The notes under the pieces were generated by a model. That model saw nothing but the letters and a program-made list of their open reading frames with translations, made no database searches and was not told the DNA's origin. From an uncultured Fibrobacter sp. (GTDB lineage: Bacteria > Fibrobacterota > Fibrobacteria > Fibrobacterales > Fibrobacteraceae): a stretch of DNA of 64,000 bases. Below are positions 16,226 to 25,119 of the stretch, piece after piece (position 1 is the first letter of the stretch; each line of letters begins with the position of its first letter). A program made the translations under genes and the position numbers. The stretch lies in NCBI GenBank assembly GCA_934700345.1, contig CAKUXP010000014.1, positions 11,212 to 75,211 on the forward strand, given 5' to 3'.

Positions 16226-19162
16226 ATGAGTACATTTCAAATCGGCCAGCGTTATATCAGCGAACAGGAACCTGAACTCGGTGTCGGTAGAGTTCAGACA
16301 GTCGAATTTAAAAATGTGACGATCGAGTTTCCCGCGGTGAAGCAGACCCGGATCTACCGGACCGTTTCGGCTCCGATCAAGCGTTACCTCCTCGCTGTCG
16401 GGGAAAACGCGAAAAGCGAAAAGGGCGTTTCGTTCACGGTCGAGAACATCCGAATGGAAAATTCGCTTGCTATCTATCTCGGGCGCGGCGGGCGCGAGAT
16501 GAAGGAGTCCGAGCTGATTCCCAAGGCGTCTCCGAGGGTTTCCGATATTTTTTCCCAGCTTATCCGTGGCGAATGCGCGGACAACAAGGAGTTCGTGCGG
16601 AGAGAAAAGGCGAACGAGCTTTCGTGCGAGTGGCAGCGTTCGATGGTCCGCGGCATGATTGGTCCACGCGTGAACCTGATTCCGCACCAGTATTATCTGT
16701 GCAAGCGCGCGTGCAGTTCGAGTTCTCTTCCGCGCCTGATGCTTTCGGACGAGGTGGGGCTAGGGAAGACAATCGAGGCGGGGATGATCTGGCATTCGCT
16801 CCATAGTACGGGACGCATTGTCCGAACACTGATCCTTGTTCCGGAATCCCTTAAGCACCAGTGGATGACCGAGATGATGCGCCGCTTTAATCACGTCTTT
16901 ACGCTTGTCGATGAAGGATTTGTCCGCAGTTTTCTCGAAAGCGGCGGCGAAATGGAAAACCCGTTTTGCCAGGTGAACGATGTAATTTGCACGATTGAAT
17001 TCGTGATGAGCCAGCCGGCGGTCATGCAGGATTTCTTGCGGGCGACATGGGACCTGACGATTGTCGATGAAGCGCACCACCTGGTCTGCGAAGACGATTT
17101 TACGAGCAAGGAATATCTGCTGGTGAACTCGATCACGACACGGACCAAGGGCATCCTTCTCTTGACGGGAACTCCGCTTCAGTTGCAGCCCGAGTCGCAT
17201 TTCAATCGGCTTCGGATGCTTGACCCCGCCCGTTTTACGGACTATCAGGAATTCTTGAAGAACGAGGATTCTTACCGAAAAATTGTCCGGGATCTGTCTA
17301 GGCTCCCGATAGATTCCGACGAGTCGGTTTCGTGGGACGCCATTTCCGAGGCGCTCCCGAAAAATTCCCCGATCCGGGAATGGCTTTCGAAGGAGAATAT
17401 GCGCGAGATGGCTGCAGGCGAATGGGTTCGCCGGATAGTCGATGCCTTGGGAACAGGCTCTGTCGTTTTCCGGAATACGCGCCGCAGTGTGGGAGGATTC
17501 CCGAAACGCGAACTTTTCGCCGTCGAATTGAAACCGAATACGGAATACAGAACGCTTGTGCAGAAGGCGAGCGATGCCGATCCGGACCATTCGTTCGATA
17601 TCTTGGTCGATGGTCTTTTGCGTACAAAGTACAAGGCGACATGGGCCGACGACGAGAGAATTTCCTGGCTGCTGGATTTTTTGAAAAAGAATCCCGGTGA
17701 AAAGATTCTCCTGATTTGCGAACATCCTGACGTGGTGAATGCGCTTTCTTCGGTGCTTTCCGAAAGGCTCGGAGCGAACAGCCTGGTAACCTTTACCGAG
17801 GACATGTCTATCTTGTCGAGAGACCGCGCCGCTGCGAGCTTTGCCGATGACCGAGGTCCGATGCTGATGGTCGCTTCGGAAATCGGGTCAGAAGGCCGCA
17901 ATTTCCAGTTCAGCCACAACCTGATTCTCTTTGACTTGCCGCTAGATGCCGCTCTGGTGGAGCAGCGTATCGGGCGTCTGGACAGAATCGGGCAGACAGA
18001 GACTATCCGGATCCATGTTCCCTATGTCAAAGGCAGCGCCCAGGAAGTGATTTTCCACTGGTATCACGAAGGCCTCGGCGCTTTCGGTGCACCTCTCATG
18101 AGCGGCGGCGAACTCTTCCTGAAATATACGGAAACGCTAATCGCGGCGATGGCGGATCCGAAACATAGGCTGTCCGAATTTATGACGGAGACGATTCCCT
18201 TGGTGCAGAAAGACAGCGAGGAACTCCGGAAAAATATCGAGAAGGGGCGCGACAAGCTTCTGGAGTTCAATTCGCGCGATCCTATCGCCTCGAAGAAGAT
18301 TACGGATGAAATCCGGAGAATCGATGCGGATTCCCGCCTGAAGGATTTGATGATCGATACGCTTCTCGCATCGGGCGTTGAAGTGGAAAAGGGCTATGTT
18401 CCGACAAGCCTTGTTTTCCGCGCGGGTTCGCAGGTGGAGGCCGGAGCGATTCCGGGACTTCCTTCGCGCTCGACGCTAGCGATAACGCTTTCCGCTTCGG
18501 ACGGCGAAGAGGAAAAGGCGGCGGACGGTGCCGGAGAACTCACGGGAACCTTTGATCGGACCGTTGCGATGTCGCATGACGAAATTTCCTTCCTGAGCTT
18601 TGAGCATCCGCTGGCCCAGGGAGTCCTGGATCTCGCGACGGCGTCGGGAAAGGGGCTTACCGCCTGTGTTATCTGGGACGATGCCGGGTCGAAGGACCTG
18701 ATTATGCAATACAACTTCGTCATTGAGCCTTCTGTGCCTGCAGCGTGGGGGCTTTCCGATATTGCGGGACCGGAGGTTGTCCGGGTGCTGATCGATGCGA
18801 ACGGAAACGACTGTTCCGACAGAATTTTCAAAATGGATGCAGGAAAGATGCGCAACGCGAATGTTCCCCAGAAGGTCCCCGTGGTGACGGAAAAGCTCCG
18901 TTATTTTGCGAGTACGGGACATGCGCTAGCCAAAAGAATTGCCATGCAGAAGATGGAACGCTTTGCCGGCGAATCCGCGGCAAAGGTCGAGGAGCGTGCG
19001 GAGCAGGAATACCAGCGGATGAACCACCTGCTTTCGCTTCGCGGCAAGGCGCAGAACAGCCCTCTTCTCGATGCTCTCCGAAAAAACGTCGGAATTTACA
19101 GGAAGGCCGCCTTGAATCCGCAAATCCGCCTGGATTCGATTCGGCTTCTCGTGTGCCGCTAA
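16226..19162 (+). CDS. rapA: RNA polymerase-associated Swi2/Snf2 ATPase
   Basis: A 978-residue SNF2-family protein of the RapA/HepA type. An N-terminal beta-rich region (1-120) with the two tudor-like subdomains expected for RapA precedes the first ATPase lobe. That lobe has Walker A DEVGLGKTIEAG (about 178-189), Walker B DEAHHL (about 283-288) and motif III LTGTPLQLQPESHFNRLRML. The second lobe ends with SEIGSEGRNFQFS and QRIGRLDRIGQ, where the arginine fingers sit. The C-terminal third is RapA-specific. RapA recycles RNA polymerase after termination. The ATG at 16226 is chosen over the TTG three codons upstream. proB follows 21 bp downstream. Confidence 0.88.
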   Translation: MSTFQIGQRYISEQEPELGVGRVQTVEFKNVTIEFPAVKQTRIYRTVSAPIKRYLLAVGENAKSEKGVSFTVENIRMENSLAIYLGRGGREMKESELIPKASPRVSDIFSQLIRGECADNKEFVRREKANELSCEWQRSMVRGMIGPRVNLIPHQYYLCKRACSSSSLPRLMLSDEVGLGKTIEAGMIWHSLHSTGRIVRTLILVPESLKHQWMTEMMRRFNHVFTLVDEGFVRSFLESGGEMENPFCQVNDVICTIEFVMSQPAVMQDFLRATWDLTIVDEAHHLVCEDDFTSKEYLLVNSITTRTKGILLLTGTPLQLQPESHFNRLRMLDPARFTDYQEFLKNEDSYRKIVRDLSRLPIDSDESVSWDAISEALPKNSPIREWLSKENMREMAAGEWVRRIVDALGTGSVVFRNTRRSVGGFPKRELFAVELKPNTEYRTLVQKASDADPDHSFDILVDGLLRTKYKATWADDERISWLLDFLKKNPGEKILLICEHPDVVNALSSVLSERLGANSLVTFTEDMSILSRDRAAASFADDRGPMLMVASEIGSEGRNFQFSHNLILFDLPLDAALVEQRIGRLDRIGQTETIRIHVPYVKGSAQEVIFHWYHEGLGAFGAPLMSGGELFLKYTETLIAAMADPKHRLSEFMTETIPLVQKDSEELRKNIEKGRDKLLEFNSRDPIASKKITDEIRRIDADSRLKDLMIDTLLASGVEVEKGYVPTSLVFRAGSQVEAGAIPGLPSRSTLAITLSASDGEEEKAADGAGELTGTFDRTVAMSHDEISFLSFEHPLAQGVLDLATASGKGLTACVIWDDAGSKDLIMQYNFVIEPSVPAAWGLSDIAGPEVVRVLIDANGNDCSDRIFKMDAGKMRNANVPQKVPVVTEKLRYFASTGHALAKRIAMQKMERFAGESAAKVEERAEQEYQRMNHLLSLRGKAQNSPLLDALRKNVGIYRKAALNPQIRLDSIRLLVCR

Positions 19163-19183
19163 AGTGAATTTGTAGGTAAGAAG

Positions 19184-20326
19184 ATGAGTGATTTACGCAG
19201 AAATATCCTAGGCGAAGCGAAACGCATTGTCATCAAAATCGGCTCGCGCATTTTGGTGGATTCCGTGAAGGGAGGGGTCCGGGCAGATTATATCGGGCGC
19301 TTGGCGCATTCCGTAGCGAGGCTTGTGGAAGGCGGCAAGGAAGTCATCATCGTGACGAGCGGCGCCGTGGGGACGGGAATGGCGATACTCGGATATGACG
19401 AAAAGCCGAAGGTCCTTGCGGAAAAGCAGGCCTGCGCCGCGGTCGGCCAAATCGACCTGATGCACGTCTATCGGGAAAAGTTTCTTGCCGAACATCTTTC
19501 CGTGGGGCAAATTCTGCTCTCCGCGGACGATTTCCGCGACAGGACGCGCTACAAGAATTTGCAGAACACGCTGCATACGATGATCGATAAAAAAATCGTT
19601 CCCCTGATTAACGAGAACGATTCGCTCGCAGTCAAGGAGCTAAACGCGATAGGCGACAACGACAAGCTTTCGAGCGATGTCGCCTTGTTCTTTGATGCGG
19701 ACCTGCTTCTCATCTTTACGGATGAGGATGGGCTTTTTGATGACAACCCGAAGAAAAACCCGAAGGCGCGCCTTTTGCGCTTTGTTCCCGAAATTACCCC
19801 GGAAATCATGGCGCTGACGGGAAATCCTGGCGAGTCCGGTTCGGCGGTAAGCACCGGCGGGATGCGTTCTAAGGTGGAGTCTATCCGGGCGGTGGTGAAG
19901 AGCGGATGCAACGCGTTTCTTGCAAACGGTTTAAAGATTATGCCCGATGAAATCGTTTTTGGCGATGCGGTCGGGACGCTCTTTATCGGCAGCCACAAGA
20001 AGTTGGGTAGCCGCAAGCGGTGGCTTTCCTTCGTGAGTTCTCCGAGCGGAAGCGTCATCGTCGATGCGGGATGCGTACTCGCTCTCCGAAAGAAACATTC
20101 GAGCCTGCTTCCCGTCGGCGTTGTCGCTATCCGCAGGCATTTTTCAGAGGGCGATCTGATTGAGGTCCTTTCGGAATCCGGGGAAAAGGTTGCGCGGGGA
20201 ATCGCCCAAATGGACAGTGCGAACCTGAAACTCGTGCTGCATGAAAAAACATCCGGGGTCCGCTCCAAGCTTGGGCGAAACGTTCCGGAAGAAGTCGTCC
20301 ACAAGAACAATCTCGTCGTCTTTTAG
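19184..20326 (+). CDS. proB: Glutamate 5-kinase
   Basis: A 380-residue enzyme that phosphorylates glutamate in the first step of proline synthesis. The amino-acid kinase domain (about 10-265) shows VIKIGSRIL, VTSGAVGTGM, INENDSLA, GDNDKLSS and the glycine-rich GGMRSKVESIRAV. A C-terminal PUA domain (about 285-365) is present, as in the longer bacterial form, and is linked to proline feedback. It has a GGTAAGAAG leader and is probably cotranscribed with rapA. proA is not in the window. Confidence 0.93.
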   Translation: MSDLRRNILGEAKRIVIKIGSRILVDSVKGGVRADYIGRLAHSVARLVEGGKEVIIVTSGAVGTGMAILGYDEKPKVLAEKQACAAVGQIDLMHVYREKFLAEHLSVGQILLSADDFRDRTRYKNLQNTLHTMIDKKIVPLINENDSLAVKELNAIGDNDKLSSDVALFFDADLLLIFTDEDGLFDDNPKKNPKARLLRFVPEITPEIMALTGNPGESGSAVSTGGMRSKVESIRAVVKSGCNAFLANGLKIMPDEIVFGDAVGTLFIGSHKKLGSRKRWLSFVSSPSGSVIVDAGCVLALRKKHSSLLPVGVVAIRRHFSEGDLIEVLSESGEKVARGIAQMDSANLKLVLHEKTSGVRSKLGRNVPEEVVHKNNLVVF

Positions 20327-20328
20327 GT

Positions 20329-21225
20329 TCAGCCGCGGGGATGCGCTTTCTTGAAGCATTCCTTGAGGCGTTCCGCAGTGACGTGCGTATAGATTTGCGT
20401 CGTAGCGAGGCTTGAATGCCCGAGCATTTCCTTGACGCTCATCAGGTCGGCACCGTTTTCGAGAAGGTGCGTCGCAAAACTGTGCCGCAGAATATGCGGG
20501 CTGGCCTTTCCTTCCCAGCCGAGGCTCCGCAAAAGTCCGTGGATGTCGCGCCGCAAGGTTCGTACATCGTGGGCGTTTCCTGTTTCGTTTAGAAATACCG
20601 GAGAAGTCGCTGTCGGCATCCTCCCTTCGTCTTTCAGTTTCGACCTGTATTCTTCGAACCATCTGACCGCATCGTGTGTGAGCGGCACGATCCGCTCCTT
20701 TTTCCCCTTGCCGAAAACGCGGACGGAACGGTTTGAAAAGTCCAGGCGCAGCCAGGTGAGGCTCTGGCATTCCGAAATGCGCAGCCCGGAACCGTAGATG
20801 AGTTCGAGGAGTATGCGTGCGCGGACCATCGGAAGCGTCGGGCGGGAAATATCCGGGAAATTGCTTTCGGCAAGATCCTTTTGCGACAGGAAGGAAACGA
20901 GTCTTTTGGGACGTTTGAGCATGGGAACCGTTTCTGCGGGATTTCGTTCGACGAGATGGCTCCGCACAAGATAGTGCCCGAAGCTTTTCAGGCAGGCGAT
21001 GTGCAGGTCGATGCTCGAAATCTGCAGCCGCTCTTCCTTTCGCATTTTCCAGATGAATGCGCGGATGCTTTCCTGGGTGAAATCCCGCAGGTCCGGCTCT
21101 GAGGAAAAGCTTTGTAGAAACTTGGCGAGGGATTCTCGGTATGTCCGCACCGTACATTCGGAAAACCGCCGCTCTTTTGCGATGTAGGAAAGAAAATTTT
21201 CGATATGTTCCGAAAGGGATGCCAT
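20329..21225 (-). CDS. xerC: Tyrosine recombinase, XerC/XerD type
   Basis: A 298-residue recombinase. The N-terminal SAM-like core-binding domain (1-95) has the usual hydrophobic helices. The catalytic domain carries Arg in GSGLRISEC, Lys in GKGKKERIVPL, His-x-x-Arg in PHILRHSFATHLLENGADL, His/Trp position in LGHSSLATTQIYTHV, and Tyr in IYTHV. Length and sequence are those of the housekeeping XerC/D proteins that resolve chromosome dimers, not of phage integrases. Its 3' end faces the end of proB with 2 bp between stops. Confidence 0.88.
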   Translation of the reverse strand: MASLSEHIENFLSYIAKERRFSECTVRTYRESLAKFLQSFSSEPDLRDFTQESIRAFIWKMRKEERLQISSIDLHIACLKSFGHYLVRSHLVERNPAETVPMLKRPKRLVSFLSQKDLAESNFPDISRPTLPMVRARILLELIYGSGLRISECQSLTWLRLDFSNRSVRVFGKGKKERIVPLTHDAVRWFEEYRSKLKDEGRMPTATSPVFLNETGNAHDVRTLRRDIHGLLRSLGWEGKASPHILRHSFATHLLENGADLMSVKEMLGHSSLATTQIYTHVTAERLKECFKKAHPRG

Positions 21226-21232
21226 CTTTCCA

Positions 21233-21238
21233 AATCTA
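21233..21238 (-). promoter_or_regulatory. Candidate -10 hexamer abutting xerC start
   Basis: On the minus strand TAGATT is followed by seven bases (tggaaag) and then the ATG at 21225. Confidence 0.4.
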
Positions 21239-21273
21239 TAAGTTTTTGCGGCTTCCGGGCGATTAAAAAATTT

Positions 21274-21279
21274 TATCTT
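21274..21279 (+). promoter_or_regulatory. Candidate -10 hexamer abutting the outer-membrane protein gene
   Basis: TATCTT is followed by eight bases (gtgcctag) and the ATG at 21288. There is no ribosome binding site. Confidence 0.45.
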
Positions 21280-21287
21280 GTGCCTAG

Positions 21288-22445
21288 ATGCTTCGCTTGA
21301 GTTTGAAAAATTTCGTCCTCTCGTTCTGTGCGCTTGCCGTTTCCCAGGCGTTTGCCGCCGAACGCGTCATCGGGGCGAACGCGACTCTCGATATCAATGC
21401 GGGAGCGAGATCCGCGGCTCTAGGTGGCGCTTCCATAGCCCTCGACCATGACCTGCTTTCGCTAACATCGAATCCGGAACAGCTTGCGGAGGCAAAAAAT
21501 TCCTGGGTGGCGTTTAGCCACGTCGCCTATTACGAAGGGACCCAATACGATTACGGGGCGGTTCAGTTTCCCCTAGGCGACCTGGGCGGACTAGGCATCG
21601 TCTTCTCCCGTTTCGGTTCAAGCGATATCCCAAAGATAGCCGAGGACGATCCGATTCCCGAAGGCGAAAGCTACCGGACGTTTTCGATTGCGGACTATGT
21701 CTTGACGCTTGCCTGGGGGCGACGTTTCTTGGATGGGCGCCTGGATGTCGGCATCGGGGTTCACGGGCTTTATCGCGAGCTAGACCAGAGCGGATGGGGC
21801 TTTCGGGGAGACGCCGGCGCGAGATTTCACGCTTTCGACTGGCTGACGGTCTCTTCCTTTTTGAAGGGATGGACTTCGTCCGCGGTTACGTGGGAAGAGG
21901 GAACGGTGGAGTACAGTTCACCGGAATGGTATCTCGGGCTTGGGCTTTCCCGCCCGGTCTCCTACTTTTACGGGACGGTTTCCGCCTATTGGCAGAGCGC
22001 AGGGGTTCTTCACCGGGAAAATCGTGACGAGGACTGGAACGGCGATGTCCGCGGAGGAAGATTCTGGGAACATCCCATCGATTGGCTCGGCGGTGGGCGC
22101 GCAGGTGTCGAGTTCGCCTTTGATTTCGGACTTTCGGTCCGTGCCGGGCTTTCTAGCCTTTCGGAACTCGAAAGCTGGACCGTCGGCGCGGGCTTTTCCC
22201 TTTCAAACTGGCTTCGTATCGATTACGCGTTCGAATCGCACCCGACCCTTTCGGCGGTGCACCGTGTAAGCCTGGAAATCAGCCCGGGACTTTTCCTCTA
22301 TCCCGAAAAGAAGTCGGTCGCCAAGGCGCAGCCGAAGAAGGTGCGGGGTGAGGTTTCGGAGAGTTCCGTGTCCGAAATGGAACCCGAAATTTTTGAACCG
22401 GAAGAAGGTGTAGAAAGTTCCGGGGGAACTTATTGGGAAGAATAG
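21288..22445 (+). CDS. Outer-membrane beta-barrel, PorV/UPF0164-like
   Basis: A 385-residue protein with a signal peptide ending AFAAE (about residue 24). The mature start, INAGARSAALGGASIALDHD (about 34-53), is the hallmark opening of PorV/UPF0164-type barrels. Alternating strands with aromatic girdle residues continue to about residue 340, ending in a short acidic tail (EPEIFEPEEG). PorV-like proteins act as outer-membrane partners of type IX secretion or surface lipoproteins in other phyla; whether that holds here is unknown. It heads a run of genes through 26863 that are close or overlapping. Confidence 0.7.
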   Translation: MLRLSLKNFVLSFCALAVSQAFAAERVIGANATLDINAGARSAALGGASIALDHDLLSLTSNPEQLAEAKNSWVAFSHVAYYEGTQYDYGAVQFPLGDLGGLGIVFSRFGSSDIPKIAEDDPIPEGESYRTFSIADYVLTLAWGRRFLDGRLDVGIGVHGLYRELDQSGWGFRGDAGARFHAFDWLTVSSFLKGWTSSAVTWEEGTVEYSSPEWYLGLGLSRPVSYFYGTVSAYWQSAGVLHRENRDEDWNGDVRGGRFWEHPIDWLGGGRAGVEFAFDFGLSVRAGLSSLSELESWTVGAGFSLSNWLRIDYAFESHPTLSAVHRVSLEISPGLFLYPEKKSVAKAQPKKVRGEVSESSVSEMEPEIFEPEEGVESSGGTYWEE

Positions 22446-22449
22446 AATT

Positions 22450-22455
22450 TATATT
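22450..22455 (+). promoter_or_regulatory. Candidate -10 hexamer abutting the STAS gene
   Basis: TATATT touches an ATG at 22456 and ends exactly six bases before a second in-frame ATG at 22462. The usual 6-8 nt distance in this set favours 22462 as the true start. Confidence 0.45.
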
Positions 22456-22461
22456 ATGCCT

Positions 22462-23064
22462 ATGAGTGAATTAAGCAATTACCGTGCGGTCGGCCTATTC
22501 GATTTGCTTTCCGCTCCGATTACTCCAATCGGGGCTTTTGATGCGGAACAGTTCAAGAAGGATGTCCGGCCTTTGCTTGACAAGGGTTCGAATTTTGTCG
22601 CGGTCGATCTGACCGGTCTGGATTTTCTGTATAGCGATGCATGCAGCGCATTCAACCAGGCTCGGCAGGAACTTTCCTCGAAAGGCGGCGCGTTTGCCCT
22701 TCTGACGGATAACGATATCGTCGTGGACTGCCTCCGGAAAGCGGGACTCGACAAGTCCCTGCTGGTCTTCCGCAAGGAAGCGGACATGATGGCCTTTTCG
22801 ATGAAGGAAGATTCGAAAAAGGAAGCCCCGGCTGATGTCAAGAGCGAAAACCAGATGGTTCTAGGAACTGCCAACGTCTCGCATCGGCGCGTAACGGGTC
22901 GTTTTACCAAGAGCTTTAACGCCATCCGCAAGGATTCGGCATCTTTCAAGGGCGGGCTTTCCGACCCGTTCAAGGACGAGGACCGTTCGAAAAGATCCTG
23001 GCTCTGGATGCTTGTCGCGTTGCTTGTCGCCGCAGGGGCTATCGCCTTTTTCTCTTTGCAGTAA
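22462..23064 (+). CDS. STAS-domain protein with C-terminal membrane anchor
   Basis: A 200-residue protein. Residues about 15-110 form a STAS (anti-anti-sigma-like) domain: VAVDLTGLDFLYSDACSAF contains the strand-loop where regulators carry the phosphorylatable Ser, followed by FALLTDNDIVVDCLRKAGLD. A linker leads to a single C-terminal transmembrane helix (WLWMLVALLVAAGAIAFFSL). A tail-anchored STAS protein is unusual and hints at recruiting a partner to the inner membrane. The next gene starts within its stop codon (TAATG), so expression is coupled. An alternative start is the ATG at 22456. Confidence 0.65.
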   Translation: MSELSNYRAVGLFDLLSAPITPIGAFDAEQFKKDVRPLLDKGSNFVAVDLTGLDFLYSDACSAFNQARQELSSKGGAFALLTDNDIVVDCLRKAGLDKSLLVFRKEADMMAFSMKEDSKKEAPADVKSENQMVLGTANVSHRRVTGRFTKSFNAIRKDSASFKGGLSDPFKDEDRSKRSWLWMLVALLVAAGAIAFFSLQ

Positions 23065-24002
23065 TGGAACCTTTCCGGGAATACAGGATGCAGGACAAGT
23101 GCTGGAAACCGCGGCGGCGGATTCCTATCGGGCGGGGACTGCTGGTCCTTTTGCTCGGGTATGCGGTCTATGCGAGCGGAGCTGTTCAGAAAGCTTTTCG
23201 CTATGTGGAAAAGGCTCGCGAGTTTTCGGATGTGGAAGAGGATCCTTTTGAAAAGCCTTGGCGTGAAGCCTGTGCGGCATTTGGCGGGAACGCTTTTGCC
23301 TTGGAACGGGGGGCGCTTGTCCAGTGTTCCTGGACGTTGAAGAATGTGACAGATGTCGATACTCTTCCGGAAAGCGCACTCTTCCGCTATGCGGCGAGCG
23401 GGATCTCGGGCCGGTTTCCGCTTTGCGTCCACTGGATTGCGGATTCGCTGGAATTCGGGAAGCCGAAAGTTCTGGGCGTGCAGACCGATACGTCGGTGTC
23501 GTGGATTTTTCACCTGATGCTCGCCGATTCCTCGTTTGCCTGGGTGCGTTCGGACGGTTGCCGCTTTCCGGGAATGTGCCCCCGGAATCCGTTGCAGGGA
23601 GCGTCACTCCCGATTCCCGCGGATTTCGACTTTGCCGGTCGGGAAAACCTGCTCTTGAAGGATCTGTTCATGGGAATCGGGGAAGCTCCCGTCTATCCGA
23701 TCTTGCCGGCGGAAGTGGTCTCGGTCTTCAAGGATTCGAGCGGCTACGGACTGCTCCTGGATCACGGTGGAAATGTCTTTTCGCGGGTGTCGGAGCTTTT
23801 CCTGGTTTCACCGGAAATCCGGAAAGGCGTAAAGGTTTCGATGAACGAGGCTTTGGGGCGTCTCGCGCCGAACGACAGTGCTGTTTTCTTTCTGGAAGTC
23901 CTGCGCAATGGCCGCTTTGTCCGCTGGGATGATTTCTACAAGGATTCGCACGTGGCGACTTCGCTGGATGTCGAGCGTTTTCGTCGGGAACTGGGATTTT
24001 GA
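23064..24002 (+). CDS. Membrane-anchored protein with degenerate M23/LytM domain
   Basis: A 312-residue protein with one N-terminal transmembrane segment (LLVLLLGYAVYASGAV, about 28-43) and an exported rest. Residues about 225-290 read VVSVFKDSSGYGLLLDHGGN, then GVKVSMNEALGRLAPNDSAVFFLEVLRNGRFV, matching the strand order of M23 (LytM) domains. The zinc ligands are not all there: the expected H-x-H near the end is replaced by FLEV, so it is probably inactive, like EnvC/NlpD regulators of amidases. It overlaps the STAS gene and is one base from the next gene, so they act together in the envelope. Confidence 0.55.
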   Translation: MEPFREYRMQDKCWKPRRRIPIGRGLLVLLLGYAVYASGAVQKAFRYVEKAREFSDVEEDPFEKPWREACAAFGGNAFALERGALVQCSWTLKNVTDVDTLPESALFRYAASGISGRFPLCVHWIADSLEFGKPKVLGVQTDTSVSWIFHLMLADSSFAWVRSDGCRFPGMCPRNPLQGASLPIPADFDFAGRENLLLKDLFMGIGEAPVYPILPAEVVSVFKDSSGYGLLLDHGGNVFSRVSELFLVSPEIRKGVKVSMNEALGRLAPNDSAVFFLEVLRNGRFVRWDDFYKDSHVATSLDVERFRRELGF

Positions 24003-24003
24003 T

Positions 24004-25119
24004 ATGTGGCGACTTTTCCTTTTGCTGTTTCCCTGGATTCTTTTCGCCTGCGCCGAATCGGATGATGGTCCTATCCCGATTTATCCGGATAACTTTCTTG
24101 TCGGCGGCTATGGCTATGTACTTCATGCGCAGCTGGATTCCGGGCATCGCTTCCATGTCCAGGGCGATACGCTTGAACTTTCGCTCGACAGCATGTGGAC
24201 ATTCGGAAACTGCTTCCTGAAGGCTATCGAACTTTATGAAGTCTATGCGGAGGATTCCGTCCTGACGCTTTCGGTGAAGCTCGCGCTGGGAAATACCGGG
24301 GTGACCGATTGTCCGCAACCGCTTTTTAGGCCGGATACCGTTCTGCGAATTCCGTTTTTGGAACGCTGGAACCGGGTCCGTAAAATTCGTGTGGAGGGAA
24401 ACGCACACAACGAATTTTTCAAGGATTCCCCGGATACGGTTTCCGAGGCGGCGAATGTCGCGATGAAGGATTCTATCTGGATTCGGCGGGGAACCTTTCT
24501 TGCGGAAAGCGTTTCGGTATATCTCGATTCCGCTTTCAGCGATCCTTACCGGATGCCGCGTCGTACGTCGAACGATTCGGTGGGCGTCCTTGCCCGGGTG
24601 GATTCAGCCGTTATCGATACTTTCGCCTATCGTCTGATGGAATCCGTCTGCATGGAGGTCCACGATTCGTGTGAAACCGTTCCCGATACGCTCTGGCTTT
24701 CGAAATGGTCCGCAGCCGATACGAATTTTGTCGCGGTCCGAAAGGTTTGCGTGGAGGATTCCCTTGTCTTCTGCCTCTCCTCGAACTGGAAAAACGATTC
24801 GACCGCGCTGAGCGATTCCGTCTATGATTTTCGGGATACGACCTGGTTTTCGACGTTTTTCTATGCGGAAAGAATTCCGAAGTGTTCCGGCATGGACCAT
24901 GGGGATTTTTCGGGGCGTGCCGTTCCCGGTCGTTACTTTGTGACAAACCATACACTCTTTGTTCCTGCGGCGGATGAGCCTTCTTGCGGTCCCGCGGCGA
25001 ATTCGGAATGGTTCTTCTTGAACTTGAACACCGGCGAGGAAGTCCTGGATGCCGTGTTTGCGGATACGCTTCTGCAAACCTGGAAAAAGGCTTACGTCGG
25101 ATTAGACGAGGAAAAATGA
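24004..25119 (+). CDS. Lipoprotein of unknown function
   Basis: A 371-residue protein. The ATG at 24004 starts MWRLFLLLFPWILFACAE, a type II signal peptide with Cys16; an upstream in-frame ATG at 23878 would overlap the preceding gene and lose the signal. The mature part is rich in Asp and Ser, with repeated DSV/DTV tracts and several cysteine pairs (VCMEVHDSCET, KVCVEDSLVFC). No family was recognised. Its stop overlaps the pdxA start (ATGA). Confidence 0.65.
   Translation: MWRLFLLLFPWILFACAESDDGPIPIYPDNFLVGGYGYVLHAQLDSGHRFHVQGDTLELSLDSMWTFGNCFLKAIELYEVYAEDSVLTLSVKLALGNTGVTDCPQPLFRPDTVLRIPFLERWNRVRKIRVEGNAHNEFFKDSPDTVSEAANVAMKDSIWIRRGTFLAESVSVYLDSAFSDPYRMPRRTSNDSVGVLARVDSAVIDTFAYRLMESVCMEVHDSCETVPDTLWLSKWSAADTNFVAVRKVCVEDSLVFCLSSNWKNDSTALSDSVYDFRDTTWFSTFFYAERIPKCSGMDHGDFSGRAVPGRYFVTNHTLFVPAADEPSCGPAANSEWFFLNLNTGEEVLDAVFADTLLQTWKKAYVGLDEEK

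Noticed and set aside
20329..21225. xerC-like gene as integrase of the nearby island
   Set aside because: Sequence and length are those of a housekeeping dimer-resolution recombinase and it is 14 kb from the duplicated segment, among core genes.
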